Shown here: piece by piece, positions 36,003 through 45,446 of the stretch
Numbering within the stretch: position 1 is the first letter of the stretch
Layout: every line of letters begins with the position of its first letter
Assembly: GCF_000374565.1 (NCBI RefSeq)
Contig: NZ_KB894685.1
Span: 1 to 64,000, forward strand
Reading direction: 5' to 3'
Length of the DNA stretch: 64,000 bases
Origin: Siminovitchia fordii DSM 16014 = CIP 108821
GTDB lineage: Bacteria > Bacillota > Bacilli > Bacillales > Bacillaceae_C
Translations under genes and position numbers: made by a program
Notes under the pieces: generated by a model
What the model saw: the letters and a program-made list of their open reading frames with translations, nothing else
The model's database searches: none
Told to the model about the DNA's origin: nothing

Positions 36003-36293
36003 ATGAACTACATTATTGCACTAATGAAAACCATTGATAAGAAAAAGGATAACGAAATACTTGAAGAGCATATTAGCTACTTGAATGGGCAAATTGAAAA
36101 AGGAAACATCCTGGCAAAAGGCCCATTCACCGATCATTCGGGAGGTTTTATTATCTTTTCTGTAAAAACAATGGAGGAAGCGCAACAAATAGCCGGTCAG
36201 GACCCGGCTGCTCTAAACAACACACGGGAATTCACCTTTAAAGAGTGGAAATGCTCTATTGAGATTGATACAAAAGGGGTTATGTCCCATTGA
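36003..36293 (+). CDS. YciI-family protein
   Basis: 96 residues, start ATG at 36003 after AAAAGGAGATTACACTA. It is a dimeric alpha+beta barrel protein of the YciI/muconolactone-isomerase-like group. The N-terminal strand is NYIIALMKT, then EEHISYLNGQIEKGNILAKGP, which carries the conserved His and the loop before the GPF turn. Function unknown. It is divergent from the hydrolase pseudogene, separated by about 70 bases that hold both promoters. Confidence 0.8.
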   Translation: MNYIIALMKTIDKKKDNEILEEHISYLNGQIEKGNILAKGPFTDHSGGFIIFSVKTMEEAQQIAGQDPAALNNTREFTFKEWKCSIEIDTKGVMSH

Positions 36294-36407
36294 GTTAAAG
36301 TTTTTTCACTGCTCTACCTCTACCTTCACCTTTCCGATAAAGGAGAACGGCATGTATTGGGCAATTTAAGTGATAAAGGGAGCAATTAACCTACTCCCTT
36401 TTAAAAT

Positions 36408-36725
36408 TTAAAGCTGTAACGCTTTTTTATTTGACCAAGCCCACAAACCGGCAGATATTTGTAATGAGGCCCCGCTGATAAAAACGATTGCACCCCGAAA
36501 TGTTCGGCCATAGAGCCCATCATCAAGGAAGAGATTCCAAAGTCCTGATGAAATGGATTCCCTTGCTGAGTATATTTTTGGGAAAAGGCCGGCGGGAGCC
36601 TTTAATTGTACTACCGTCTGCTGGCAAGTAGCTTGGCTTGAGCGGCAATGCCTGTCAAAAAAGATAAAATGAGAGATAGCCTAGCAATGGGAGAAAGACC
36701 AAGCAGACGGTGAAAATGCCAGAAA
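36408..36725 (-). pseudogene. Relic of a membrane transporter gene (probably MFS)
   Basis: Two hydrophobic coding-like segments in different frames occur on the minus strand. One is SPIARLSLILSFLTGIAAQA, ended by a stop at 36611. The other is GLYGRTFRGAIVFISGASLQ, leading to LQISAGLWAWSNKKALQL-stop at 36408. The latter looks like the last membrane segment of an MFS carrier. No start is present. The following 36780-37150 bases show no gene. Confidence 0.4.
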
Positions 36726-37151
36726 ATATCGTTCCACAACTATGGATCATTTCCTATCCCTTTGTAAAATTATTCAGTTATTAGAAGGATAGGAAATCTC
36801 ACATTGGAAAGGTCCATTCAATATGATGATATAGTTAATTATAACATACAGTTTTCAGAAAATACAAAAGTAGGTAAAAAGTTTGAGTCAAGTATTTGTG
36901 GACAGAAATTTTTACCCTTTAAATTTTTAAGCCTTTTTAAAGCTCGGTAAACGCGAATGTTTGTTGTTGAACGCTCTTTTAAAACAAAAGGGTGGTTTCA
37001 AATTATTTCAGTTTTGGAATCATATTTTTATTTAAATTCGTTTTTTTCGATGGCAGCCTCATTCTATCTGAATTTATTCGTACCCCAAGGACGGATAAAA
37101 GATTGAAGGTTATTCCTGCACATATATAGGAATAGACGAGATCGTTCCACT

Positions 37152-37184
37152 AAAAAAGTTCCCGACTTGTCCGGGAACTTTTTT
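37152..37184. terminator. Terminator of the GMC oxidoreductase operon
   Basis: AAAAAAGTTCCCG pairs with CGGGAACTTTTTT around ACTTGTC, just after the stop at 37218 on the minus strand. Confidence 0.85.
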
Positions 37185-37217
37185 ATCTTATATCTATTTC
37201 AATTGGGTCATTAACGA

Positions 37218-38957
37218 TCAGGCAATGTTACTTTTCTTTGCTTCTGTCAGCATGCCGCCCTTTTTGAGATACTTTTCTATTCCTTCGGAAGCACGATAAG
37301 CCAATGCTCCCACGGTTGCGGTTGGATGATGCCCTCCAAAATGCGGAAAGGCAGAGGCACCAACAACAAAGAGGTTTTCCATGTCCCACATTTGCAGGTA
37401 GTTGTTCAGCGCAGAAGTCGATGGATCGCTTCCCATGATAACGCCGCCTGCGTAGTGCCCACCCTGATAAATATGGTCAAACTCTTGCGGGATATCATCC
37501 TTGTCGACAATGTCGGCCCCCATTTCCTTTACTATTTCCGCACATTTCTCAACGCCAAATTTTGCAATGGCACGATCCTGGTCGGTATATTTGTAAGTCA
37601 CGCGCAGAAGCGGATCGCCAAAATCATCCTTATATGTAGGATCCAAATCCACGTAATTATGCCACCAGGACATGATGGCTGGTGTATACCATACGACCAC
37701 ATTGCGGTGAGCATAGTGAATAGACTTTTTCTTGAATTCCGGTCCCCAGGCTGGCGTTCCAGCCGGCACATGGTTGCTTGCGATTGCCCCGTCTCCATAC
37801 TGCCTGAGCTCTACTGCACCCCCATGAATAAAGTCAAGATTCGAGTGATCGAAGTTATCTGCATTCAAATCGTTGAATGTTCCTCCAAGAGCACCGGCTC
37901 CGGCATATAGATTGAATTTTTTATCATTGAAAAAGCCTCTTGCCCCTCTAAAGGTAATATTGAACTGGCCATTATAATTTCTTCCAATGACTCCCTGCCT
38001 GGTTTTCGGGTCATAGGGCTGCCCTATTCCCGACAACAGCAAAAGACGGTTGTTTGTGAAAGTAAATGCACCTAATACGATCACTTTTGCTGGCTGTTCG
38101 TACTCCTGGCCAGTTTTCGTATCAACATACATGACTCCTGTTGCCTTGCCGCCCTTATGCAGTACACGGCGGACATAGCTTTCAGTTCTTAGTTCAAAAT
38201 TTCCCGTTTTCTGAGCTGTTGGAATCACTGTTACAAGAGAGTCGGACTTGGCTCCGAAATCACAGCCATATTGTGTACAAAACGCACAGTACATACATGC
38301 GTTAATCACTTCTCCGTCAGGGTTTTCATACCTTTGCGATACATTTGCAGACGGAACCTGATACGGATTGTATCCCAGATTTTTCGCTGCTTGCTTGAAC
38401 AACTTGATGGGAGGCGATTCTTTCAACGGAGGGTTCGGATAATCGCTTTTCCGTTCACCTAAAGGATCTCGCTCGCCTGATATTCCTGCCGTCTTTTCCC
38501 ATCGCTCATAGTAAGGTTCCATTTCCTTATAGGTGACTCCCCAATCCTGGAGCATCATCCCTTCGGGAATCTTATTCTTTCCATACCGCTTGACTGTCTG
38601 GCTATAAATTTCAAAGTCATACGGCCAATAACGGTAAGTTGCACCCGCCCAGTGAACACTGCCTGCGCCTGCGCCCGTTCCTGCCATCATCTCCTCACGT
38701 GTCCTTACGGGAAGTGCCACTTCATCAATATTACTTCTGGAGGTAATCGTTTCATGTGACAGGTTCTGCATTAGCTCAAACCTGTTGGTAAACCGCAGCT
38801 CATCTTTCACTCCTGTAAAATCCTCGAGTACTCTTTTAGGACCGCGCTCTAAACAAACGACCTTATAGCCCGCTTTGGATAGCTCAGCTGATACAACACC
38901 GCCTGCCCAGCTGGATCCGACAACGACAACATCTACTGGTTTCAATCTTTTTGCCAT
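37218..38957 (-). CDS. GMC-family FAD dehydrogenase, large subunit of a gluconate 2-dehydrogenase-like complex
   Basis: A 579-residue GMC oxidoreductase. The FAD-binding Rossmann motif VVVGSSWAGGVVSAELSKAG lies near the N-terminus, then GTGAGAGSVHWAGA, a cysteine cluster CMYCAFCTQYGCDF (about 230), and a C-terminal FGGHHPTATVGALAYRASEG with the catalytic His pair. The cysteine cluster is typical of the gluconate/sorbitol/fructose dehydrogenase large subunit and holds an iron-sulfur site in several relatives. It has no signal peptide. It follows the Tat-signal small subunit gene by 16 bases, so it is probably exported as a complex. No cytochrome c subunit gene is adjacent. Confidence 0.88.
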   Translation of the reverse strand: MAKRLKPVDVVVVGSSWAGGVVSAELSKAGYKVVCLERGPKRVLEDFTGVKDELRFTNRFELMQNLSHETITSRSNIDEVALPVRTREEMMAGTGAGAGSVHWAGATYRYWPYDFEIYSQTVKRYGKNKIPEGMMLQDWGVTYKEMEPYYERWEKTAGISGERDPLGERKSDYPNPPLKESPPIKLFKQAAKNLGYNPYQVPSANVSQRYENPDGEVINACMYCAFCTQYGCDFGAKSDSLVTVIPTAQKTGNFELRTESYVRRVLHKGGKATGVMYVDTKTGQEYEQPAKVIVLGAFTFTNNRLLLLSGIGQPYDPKTRQGVIGRNYNGQFNITFRGARGFFNDKKFNLYAGAGALGGTFNDLNADNFDHSNLDFIHGGAVELRQYGDGAIASNHVPAGTPAWGPEFKKKSIHYAHRNVVVWYTPAIMSWWHNYVDLDPTYKDDFGDPLLRVTYKYTDQDRAIAKFGVEKCAEIVKEMGADIVDKDDIPQEFDHIYQGGHYAGGVIMGSDPSTSALNNYLQMWDMENLFVVGASAFPHFGGHHPTATVGALAYRASEGIEKYLKKGGMLTEAKKSNIA

Positions 38958-38972
38958 TGCTGATTCCTCCCT

Positions 38973-39815
38973 TTATGCAAATTTTTGATAATCTTTCAGA
39001 CTTTGGAGATCCATTTTCACAAAATCTTCGGCCTCAATGACGTCCGCAAAAGATGCGCGCGGCCCCGGGTACTCTTTCATCTTCCATCCCTGCATATTTT
39101 TATTGCCGCCATATAACGGATCAGAATACACACCCTCTATAGTGGTTTTAAGGAGTAGATTGAAAAAAGTGACAGAATCAACGCCCTGCATCTCTACCTT
39201 GCCGTTTTCAAACATTTTGAGCACTTGGTCCTGTTGATCCGGACTGGCATCGACGAACTTCTTTTTAAATTTATTGCGGCTTACCTGTTCCATCTTTCGG
39301 AGCCCTGCTATGAAAATTTCGGCCCTTGTCAACCGCGATTGATATCTTGGTGTTGGTACCGGTGTTTGGGAATCTGTATTAGGGCCAGTTTTATCTTTCT
39401 GACTGTCCTTGTGCTGGTAATCATGCTCTTCGCTATTTTGTCTAAACGGATCCCTCATATATTCCTTTGCATTTGTCCCCCAATAACTGGCCAACTGTTT
39501 ATCAATAAAGTATGGGACTCCAAGCTCAATGGCCCCCGGGCCAATATCATCCTGCGGAAATAAACGCTCTGTTGCAGCTCCCAATATATCGAAATCTTCC
39601 TTACGGCTGAAAAACATTCGCGCTTCCTGTAGTGCTGCACCCTTTGCGGCCTCTTCTTTTATTTGAGCCTCTTGTTTTTTTTGATATTCATTTGTCAACA
39701 ATCCTCCTAACAGAGAACCACCGACAACACCTCCTGCAACCATACCAGTGTTTTTAAGAAACTGGCGTCGGCTCAATCCTTTTTTTTCATCTTTATCCGA
39801 GTGCTGGTCTGTCAC
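38973..39815 (-). CDS. Tat-exported gluconate 2-dehydrogenase subunit 3-like protein
   Basis: About 280 residues. The start is GTG at 39815 with AAGGAGGGAATAGGA upstream, rather than the ATG at 39896. The twin-arginine signal is SRRQFLKNTG followed by a glycine-rich hydrophobic stretch (GVVGGSLLGGLL), so export is by Tat. The mature part (LGAATERLFPQDDIGPGAI, GVYSDPLYGGNKNMQGW) matches gluconate 2-dehydrogenase subunit 3. This subunit carries the partner flavoprotein across the membrane. It is the first gene of the two-gene operon. Both promoter and electron acceptor are unknown. Confidence 0.88.
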   Translation of the reverse strand: MTDQHSDKDEKKGLSRRQFLKNTGMVAGGVVGGSLLGGLLTNEYQKKQEAQIKEEAAKGAALQEARMFFSRKEDFDILGAATERLFPQDDIGPGAIELGVPYFIDKQLASYWGTNAKEYMRDPFRQNSEEHDYQHKDSQKDKTGPNTDSQTPVPTPRYQSRLTRAEIFIAGLRKMEQVSRNKFKKKFVDASPDQQDQVLKMFENGKVEMQGVDSVTFFNLLLKTTIEGVYSDPLYGGNKNMQGWKMKEYPGPRASFADVIEAEDFVKMDLQSLKDYQKFA

Positions 39816-39913
39816 TCCTATTCCCTCCTTAAAAAGGATTAATTTTAATTTTTCACTTTGTTCCAATACTTTCCATCCACCCAAATTATTATACAAGCGT
39901 CTTCATTTAAATA

Positions 39914-39960
39914 ATAAAAAAGCCTGATGATCAGTGTTTTACTGACATCAAAGCTTTTTA
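39914..39960 (-). terminator. Terminator of the small protein gene at 39969
   Basis: On the minus strand an AAAAGC arm and an inner GATGTCAGT/ACTGATCATC stem with a bulge lead to CTTTTTT. It is imperfect but U-tailed. Confidence 0.6.
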
Positions 39961-39968
39961 TGATCAAA

Positions 39969-40259
39969 TTATTGATTTCCGCTTTCCTTCTCCCCGTTAA
40001 GGTCAATTTTTTCACAGCCAGAATACAAACATGAATAGATATCCAGCCCCTCTTTTGCTTTTGCCATTCCTTTTAGATATGGAATAACCAAATCTTTGAA
40101 ATCTGCTTCCACTCCTTTTTCCTCCAACAGTCCGTGCACATATAATTTCTTTTCATCAAATAGAAACGCAACATTTCCAACCGCTTTTCCATTTGCATCA
40201 ACAATGCTCAGCAACTGGAAGTGCGGGTTTATAACCTCCGGCGAAAAATAAATTTCCAA
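39969..40259 (-). CDS. Small conserved protein of unknown function
   Basis: A 96-residue soluble acidic protein. Mixed strands and helices are likely: VDANGKAVGNVAFLFDEKKL, then YVHGLLEEKGVEADF. No family is recognised. The start is TTG with AAAGGAGCAATTAAA upstream. It lies 13 bases after the MFS gene on the same strand and is probably co-transcribed with it. Confidence 0.65.
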   Translation of the reverse strand: MEIYFSPEVINPHFQLLSIVDANGKAVGNVAFLFDEKKLYVHGLLEEKGVEADFKDLVIPYLKGMAKAKEGLDIYSCLYSGCEKIDLNGEKESGNQ

Positions 40260-40272
40260 TTTAATTGCTCCT

Positions 40273-41517
40273 TTATGTGAACTTTAATTGCTCAAATAAT
40301 GTTTCGCTACCTTTTGAAGGTTCCTCTTTCTTGACACGGATGAAAAACAGGCATAGTAACATGGCTAAAAATGTAATACCCGCCGTAGTTAAAAACATCC
40401 CAGATCTTGACCATTTCATAAGGGCACTGAAAACAGGCGGGCCGACAGCAACACCCAAAAATCTGACTGATCCATATAATGAGGTGACAAAGCCCCTGCG
40501 TTCTGCTGAAACAGATCCGGTAATAAAGCTGTTAATACATGGAAGTACGAGGCCTGTCCCGATACTACTGAAAACCAGAATGGAGAAAAAGGGGATTAGC
40601 CCTTTAAAAAAGACTAAAACCGAAAACGACGCTGTCATTAAAATTAATCCAATGACGATTAGCTTCTTCATTAATTTCATGTTTTTTCCTATTTTGCTTC
40701 CGGTAATATAAGAAGTCAAAGTCATGAATAAAAGGGGGATAGCTAAAATGCCGCCTTTTAATATACCATCGATTTGATGGTCTTTCTCGAGAATATCGGA
40801 TATATAAAATAATATACCGAACAGTGTAAATAAGCATGCTGCGCCAGTATAATATGCAACAAACAGCCACCGCCCTTCTGTTTTAAAAACAGAACCCAGT
40901 CCCTTAATGTAATTGCCAACAGTGGGCGGTTCTTCCTCCTTTTTCTTTTCCTTTACAAAAAAAATGGTCAATAGAATGGATATAAGACAAAAAATAGGAA
41001 AGGCAAAAAATGCAGCATACCATATGACTAGTGCCAGCAATGAACCGAGAATCGGACTTATGACTTTCCCAAAACCGTTCGAAGCCTCAACCAGTCCTAG
41101 AACTTTACTTTGTTCCCCTCCTTTAAAAAGGTCCCCTGTCAAAGCCATGGCAATCGGAGCTGTCCCGGCTGCTCCGATTCCCTGCATGATTCTTCCAGCC
41201 AATACCCATATGTAAGCATTGGAGAACCATGCTGAGGCTGCACCAGCCAATATCCCACCGCTTCCATATAAAATAAGTGCCGGAATGATGATTGCTTTAC
41301 GGGAAAAACGGTCGGATAAATAACCTAAAATTGGGATGGATACAGCAGCGGCCATAGAAAAAACTGTAATAATTAAACTAATTTTAAACTGAGAAACATC
41401 AAACTCACTTTTCATTTTCGGCAAGATCGGAATGAGCATGGAATTTCCCAGAACCAAAATCAGGGGAATGGATGCAATTGCAGTGATCGTCATCCCTTTA
41501 TTTTTTTGCTTCGGCAA
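40273..41517 (-). CDS. MFS multidrug-type efflux transporter
   Basis: About 414 residues, start TTG at 41517 with GGGAGGGAAGAAG upstream (an ATG at 41532 has no ribosome site). It has twelve segments, motif [16 protein letters not shown], and a motif-C-like block around [18 protein letters not shown], as in DHA1-type drug exporters (YfmO/Blt relatives). It probably exports small organic molecules by proton exchange. It is transcribed with the downstream 96-residue protein gene. Confidence 0.82.
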   Translation of the reverse strand: MPKQKNKGMTITAIASIPLILVLGNSMLIPILPKMKSEFDVSQFKISLIITVFSMAAAVSIPILGYLSDRFSRKAIIIPALILYGSGGILAGAASAWFSNAYIWVLAGRIMQGIGAAGTAPIAMALTGDLFKGGEQSKVLGLVEASNGFGKVISPILGSLLALVIWYAAFFAFPIFCLISILLTIFFVKEKKKEEEPPTVGNYIKGLGSVFKTEGRWLFVAYYTGAACLFTLFGILFYISDILEKDHQIDGILKGGILAIPLLFMTLTSYITGSKIGKNMKLMKKLIVIGLILMTASFSVLVFFKGLIPFFSILVFSSIGTGLVLPCINSFITGSVSAERRGFVTSLYGSVRFLGVAVGPPVFSALMKWSRSGMFLTTAGITFLAMLLCLFFIRVKKEEPSKGSETLFEQLKFT

Positions 41518-41673
41518 CTTCTTCCCTCCCATCGCCCGGTTTTAATATCTTTTTTATTTTGGCGGCATACTTGCTTTTTATGCAAATACAATAAATTAAT
41601 TCAACAATAAAATTGGCACTCTTGCCCAGCTTTTGAATAGTCTATCCTAGAAAATAGAGGAGGCGTTTTCCAT

Positions 41674-42444
41674 ATGGAATTTTTGGATTTGCCTGAGAGG
41701 ACTTCTGGAAAGAGAACCTACGGCATTACCTCGATTGTTGATTTTGGGGTTCCTTTGAATGAATTAGAAAATATTTTACTGGATTACGGGCATATTATCG
41801 ACATTGCCAAAATGGGGATCGGTTCGGCCTATGTCACCCCAAACGTTGAGAGAAAGGTCAACCTTTATAAAAAATATGACATACAGCCATATTGCGGAGG
41901 CACCCTGTTTGAAAAAGCCTATTACCAAAACAAGCTGACGGAATATACCCATTACCTAAGGAATTTAGGAATTGAGTGGATAGAGATATCCAATGGGACA
42001 ATTGATATCCCACTAAACGATCGACTCAATCTTGTTTTACAGCTCAAAAACGATTTCCACGTGATAGCAGAAGTCGGATCCAAAGATGCAAACAAGCATA
42101 TGTCCACATCGGATTGGGTAGAAGAAATCAGATGTCTGTTGGAATCCGGCTGTCAATATGTCATCACGGAAGGAAGGGATTCCGGCACGTCAGGTATTTA
42201 CGATAAGACTGGGTTGATCAAATCTGAATTGGTCGATGAATTGTTAAAAGAGATTGACTTCAATAAAATCATATTTGAAGCGCCTCTTCCGAAGCATCAA
42301 ATGTATTTCATCAACGAGATTGGACCTAACGTCAATTTGGGGAATGTAAAGCTGTCTGATGTTTTAATTCTAGAGGCACAAAGACGCGGGTTAAGATGCG
42401 AGACATTTTTCCTGGAGGAAACTGAATGCAAGTTACCTTTCTAA
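41674..42444 (+). CDS. comA: Phosphosulfolactate synthase
   Basis: A 256-residue TIM-barrel enzyme of the ComA family (Bacillus YitD). It has KRTYGITSIVDFGVPLNEL, IDIAKMGIGSAYV, EISNGTIDIPL, VIAEVGSKD, and ITEGRDSGTSGIYD. It adds sulfite to phosphoenolpyruvate to give 2-phospho-3-sulfolactate, used in Bacillus spores to make sulfolactate and in methanogens for coenzyme M. The start is ATG after GAGGAGGCGTTTTCCAT. It overlaps the next gene by 19 bases. The usual comB phosphatase gene is not here. Confidence 0.9.
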   Translation: MEFLDLPERTSGKRTYGITSIVDFGVPLNELENILLDYGHIIDIAKMGIGSAYVTPNVERKVNLYKKYDIQPYCGGTLFEKAYYQNKLTEYTHYLRNLGIEWIEISNGTIDIPLNDRLNLVLQLKNDFHVIAEVGSKDANKHMSTSDWVEEIRCLLESGCQYVITEGRDSGTSGIYDKTGLIKSELVDELLKEIDFNKIIFEAPLPKHQMYFINEIGPNVNLGNVKLSDVLILEAQRRGLRCETFFLEETECKLPF

Positions 42445-42959
42445 GGCATCTATCTACAGATTGGAATAAAGAAACAAGGCTGCAAGGTAGGCGCGATATT
42501 AGTATATCTCCTGTTACCGAAAAAGATTTGGAAGGCATCCAGAGAAATAAGGAGCACTTGGAGAGCTTTGCTCCCTTTGATCTTGTATTGGCCAGCACGT
42601 TAAAAAGGACGCAGGAAACGGCACAGCTTTACGGATATGAACCGAAAATCGAGCCCCTGCTTGATGAACTGGATTTTGGCATTTATGAAGGTGTTCCAAA
42701 AGAAAAAATGATTGAGACTTTGGGGGCCGTTTGGATGAACACCCCCCTTGAAGTTACACTTGGAGAACCCATTTGCAGTTTTGAAAAGAGAATCATATCA
42801 TTCATGCAGAAATATAAAAGCCACAAAAACATTTTAGTCTTTGGCCATGGCGCTTGGATCAGAGGGGCATGGTCCTATTTAAAATATGGAAACATTAATA
42901 AAATGAATAAAATGGAGATAAAGAATAATGATTGCCTCTCCACACACTTACCGACTTAG
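42426..42959 (+). CDS. Histidine phosphatase family protein, candidate phosphosulfolactate phosphatase
   Basis: A 177-residue phosphoglycerate-mutase-like enzyme. It has the catalytic FLRHLSTDWN (RH motif; Gly replaced by Leu), then ASTLKRTQETAQLYG (second catalytic Arg), EL-F-IYEG, and the second histidine in VFGHGAWIRG. The gene overlaps comA by 19 bases and is translated through its own CCTGGAGGAAACTGA ribosome site, so it is tightly coupled. It could dephosphorylate the ComA product in place of ComB. This role is inference from linkage. Confidence 0.82.
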   Translation: MQVTFLRHLSTDWNKETRLQGRRDISISPVTEKDLEGIQRNKEHLESFAPFDLVLASTLKRTQETAQLYGYEPKIEPLLDELDFGIYEGVPKEKMIETLGAVWMNTPLEVTLGEPICSFEKRIISFMQKYKSHKNILVFGHGAWIRGAWSYLKYGNINKMNKMEIKNNDCLSTHLPT

Positions 42960-42987
42960 GTAATTCCGTTGAATTGATAAGTATTTT

Positions 42988-43605
42988 TTATTTTCTCCTC
43001 CAGCTCAGAGCCATGGAGGTTATGCGATGAAACTTTATATGATAAATAAAATCTATTACGTTTGTTGACATAAACTGGCACACAATTGCGTAAAGGACAA
43101 TCTTGTAATCTATCACAAGGGACGTTAAGAGAAAAATGAACAAGTTGATTCCCAACATGACTTTTCCTGGACTCCAATTTTTGTGAAAGGCAATCATCAG
43201 TGCAGGAATAACCATCCCCCCGCTTGACGCCCCGGCACGAATGAGCAGCCCAACGCCCAAGCCGAAAAACAGACTTCCGGCGGCCATGTCGAATAATAGA
43301 AAATGCGGATTCAATGGAAATTGCATTGTAAAAAAGCTGATGGTAGCAGAAGTGGTTGCTACTGAAAGCACTGTCCGAAATGTCCATGTATAGCCAAAGT
43401 AATTCAATGCGAACAATAAAAAAGCGACATTTGCAAGCCATAAAGAAAATCCCAATGACAAACCAAACCAATGATTGATTAAGAGGGCAATTCCTGCTGC
43501 ACCGCCGGAGGGGATGGAATTTGGAAACAAAAACAAAGACATGGATACTCCCTGAAGAAATGCGCCTGTAAACAAACAAGCATACGTCAGTAAGAGCTTT
43601 CTCAT
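42988..43605 (-). CDS. YitT-like 5-TM membrane protein
   Basis: About 205 residues, start ATG at 43605, which overlaps the stop of a 15-codon leader frame (ATGA). An alternative start is TTG at 43632. It has five to six hydrophobic segments, with the FLFPNSIPSGGAAGIALLIN and GVGLLIRAGASSGGMVIPAL blocks of the YitT/DUF161 family. It lacks the C-terminal DUF2179 domain found in longer members. It is a putative transporter of unknown substrate. Confidence 0.8.
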   Translation of the reverse strand: MRKLLLTYACLFTGAFLQGVSMSLFLFPNSIPSGGAAGIALLINHWFGLSLGFSLWLANVAFLLFALNYFGYTWTFRTVLSVATTSATISFFTMQFPLNPHFLLFDMAAGSLFFGLGVGLLIRAGASSGGMVIPALMIAFHKNWSPGKVMLGINLFIFLLTSLVIDYKIVLYAIVCQFMSTNVIDFIYHIKFHRITSMALSWRRK

Positions 43606-43649
43606 GGAATCGAATACATACCCTTTATACAAGCAAATTTAGCTTCCAT
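43602..43649 (-). CDS. Possible 15-codon leader peptide before the YitT-like gene
   Basis: The minus strand has AAGGAGGGGATGCAC followed by ATG, then MEAKFACIKGMYSIP and TGA. The TGA shares bases with the ATG of the YitT-like gene. The best ribosome site in the area belongs to this frame. It could couple translation, or mark a frameshift at the start of a longer protein. Evidence is positional only. Confidence 0.35.
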   Translation of the reverse strand: MEAKFACIKGMYSIP

Positions 43650-44697
43650 GTGCATCCCCTCCTTGTCCATTTTATGAGTGAATAATCTTATTATGAGGAC
43701 AAATAAGAAACAAAGTGTAAAGCATTTGTTTGAAAATAAAAATTAACCTTACTCAACGGCGGTTAAGGTTATTTTTTATTCTCATGGGGCCCTGCCGACA
43801 AATCGGGAAAAATGTACACAGATTGAAAATGAATCCAAACAAGCGCTTTGGAAGATCAAATTCTAAACCGTATACCTTATTAGCTTCCTCACGTTTATAC
43901 ATCCTCTTTATTTGTGGGAAGGCTATGTTCAAGCTCGGCCAAGGTTTCAACAATCACCTCAATTCTGAATTTCTACGTTACGGAACCTTTCTGCAAGAAT
44001 TAGGACCCAAAGCTGACAAATTGAATGTCACCTCGTTATTAATAAAGGCATCAATAACGTCGAATAACTTGTTGGTAATAGATCTATCTACATGATTCCA
44101 TAAAGGACATTGTCTCACTTACACCCTTCGGAGGAGCAAAAGGGCAATTTTACTGCGAATCCAGGAAGGTTGCGATCGATTGTACCTATGCTTGTTGACG
44201 ATGTCGAGGCCATATTAAGAGAACGTATGGCTCGTGACAAAACCCAATCGTAAGCTGATGGGAGAGCTGCATAAACACATGCCACTGCTCTGCCGTCACT
44301 CACTCTTTCCCCTCATCCAATAGTAACTTCCGTTATAAAAGTTCCTCTTTCGTTTCAGATTGGCTTGTAGTCGCGGGATTTATAATTTTCGTGTTCATAG
44401 AATGGTTCTTTGTTTTCGCCTTTTTCGTATGGTGTATTCGTAAGCCTGCAAATGATCGGAAATTCGCATTCTCGTTTAGGTAGAGGTGGCCATTGCCATT
44501 TGGACAAGGAATTGAATAATCTTCCGCCTATGACCTCGTCCTCCGAATACCGGGAATGTAGTTACTCTTCTAACAAGAGCACCTTTTGGTCAATGAAACG
44601 GATTAAAAAACGATTGACTCACGATGGAATCCAAGATAAAATGAAGAAAATCTTCAGTAATTTAGTAAATCAGTAAATCAGTGAAAAGAGAAAAAAA
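43650..44697. other. Decayed intergenic region with gene fragments
   Basis: About 1 kb with no intact gene. Coding-like scraps occur. One on the plus strand at about 44125-44255 reads SEEQKGNFTANPGRLR then VDDVEAILRERMARDKTQS-stop. One on the minus strand at about 44375-44510 reads LTNTPYEKGENKEPFYEHEN and onward to a stop. Their families were not recognised. An orphan terminator lies at 43743-43778. Confidence 0.4.
43743..43778 (+). terminator. Orphan intrinsic terminator
   Basis: TAACCTT pairs with AAGGTTA around a 14-base loop, followed by TTTTTT on the plus strand. No intact plus-strand gene precedes it. Confidence 0.55.
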
Positions 44698-45177
44698 ATG
44701 AAAATACCAACTACTTTAAAACATAAACCTGTTATCGTGTCAGAAAACTATGAGCAGGTTGACGGCCGACTCGCCCGAGACACGGATGCAAAAGGCCTTT
44801 CTTTAGGTTTGGCCCAGTGGAACGATAGGGGAAAGGTCGATATTTCTGCAAAGGTATGGAGATACACGGGAGAAAAATGGTCTAGGCAATCGGAGGAACT
44901 GCCTCTCCATCGTGTTCTTGATTTGTCTATTCTGATTTGCCGCTCCTTGGCGCATTTTCGCGAAGCATACAGATATGAGCATTTATATGATCCGCAGACC
45001 CCCGTCATCGATCGGATTGGCCTGCAAGGGGATGCCATGAACGTAGCGGTATGTACGGACAACGAGAAAATTAATGAAGATATTAAGCTGTTCGACCAAG
45101 CTCTAAGCGAGGATGATGAGATGATCAGCGAACGTCTGCGCACGTTATCAAAAATATTGCAGGAAATGGGATATTGA
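44698..45177 (+). CDS. DUF6530 family protein
   Basis: A 159-residue soluble protein that looks like the DUF6530 family. It has KHKPVIVSENYEQVDGR, GLSLGLAQWNDRGKVDIS, WSRQSEELPLHRVLDLSIL, and a helical acidic C-terminus. Function unknown. Members occur in many Bacilli as single genes. The start is ATG with a weak GAAAAGAGA ribosome site. Downstream, 45178-45446 contains only a short coding-like scrap (SHLRRYCRYFPDGTNVDLC). Confidence 0.75.
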   Translation: MKIPTTLKHKPVIVSENYEQVDGRLARDTDAKGLSLGLAQWNDRGKVDISAKVWRYTGEKWSRQSEELPLHRVLDLSILICRSLAHFREAYRYEHLYDPQTPVIDRIGLQGDAMNVAVCTDNEKINEDIKLFDQALSEDDEMISERLRTLSKILQEMGY

Positions 45178-45446
45178 AGTGTTTGCCGATCGTTGTGTTC
45201 GAACGATTACCTTTTTCCCATCTAAGGCGATACTGCAGGTATTTCCCGGATGGAACGAATGTAGACCTTTGCAAATGCTGACGTAGATATTTCTGGCCCG
45301 AATCCTTTAAACTGGGAAACCATCTTTGAAGTCCGTTTTTGGATAAAACCGATCTGCATGAATTCCCTGTCAGGTTAGTTCAAGTTATCGCTCAGTATTT
45401 GTGATATTTAAGACTATTGATGAACTGTGTAAGAGGAGAGTAATGC

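Noticed and set aside
41600-41640. TTGGCACTCTTGCCC as a sigma-54 promoter before comA
   Set aside because: The spacing between the GG and GC elements is too short for a -24/-12 promoter.
43730-44095. 121-codon plus-strand frame
   Set aside because: It starts in an orphan terminator, lacks a ribosome site and shows no family blocks.
44115-44303. 62-codon minus-strand frame in the decayed region
   Set aside because: The opposite strand reads better as a gene fragment here, and there is no ribosome site.
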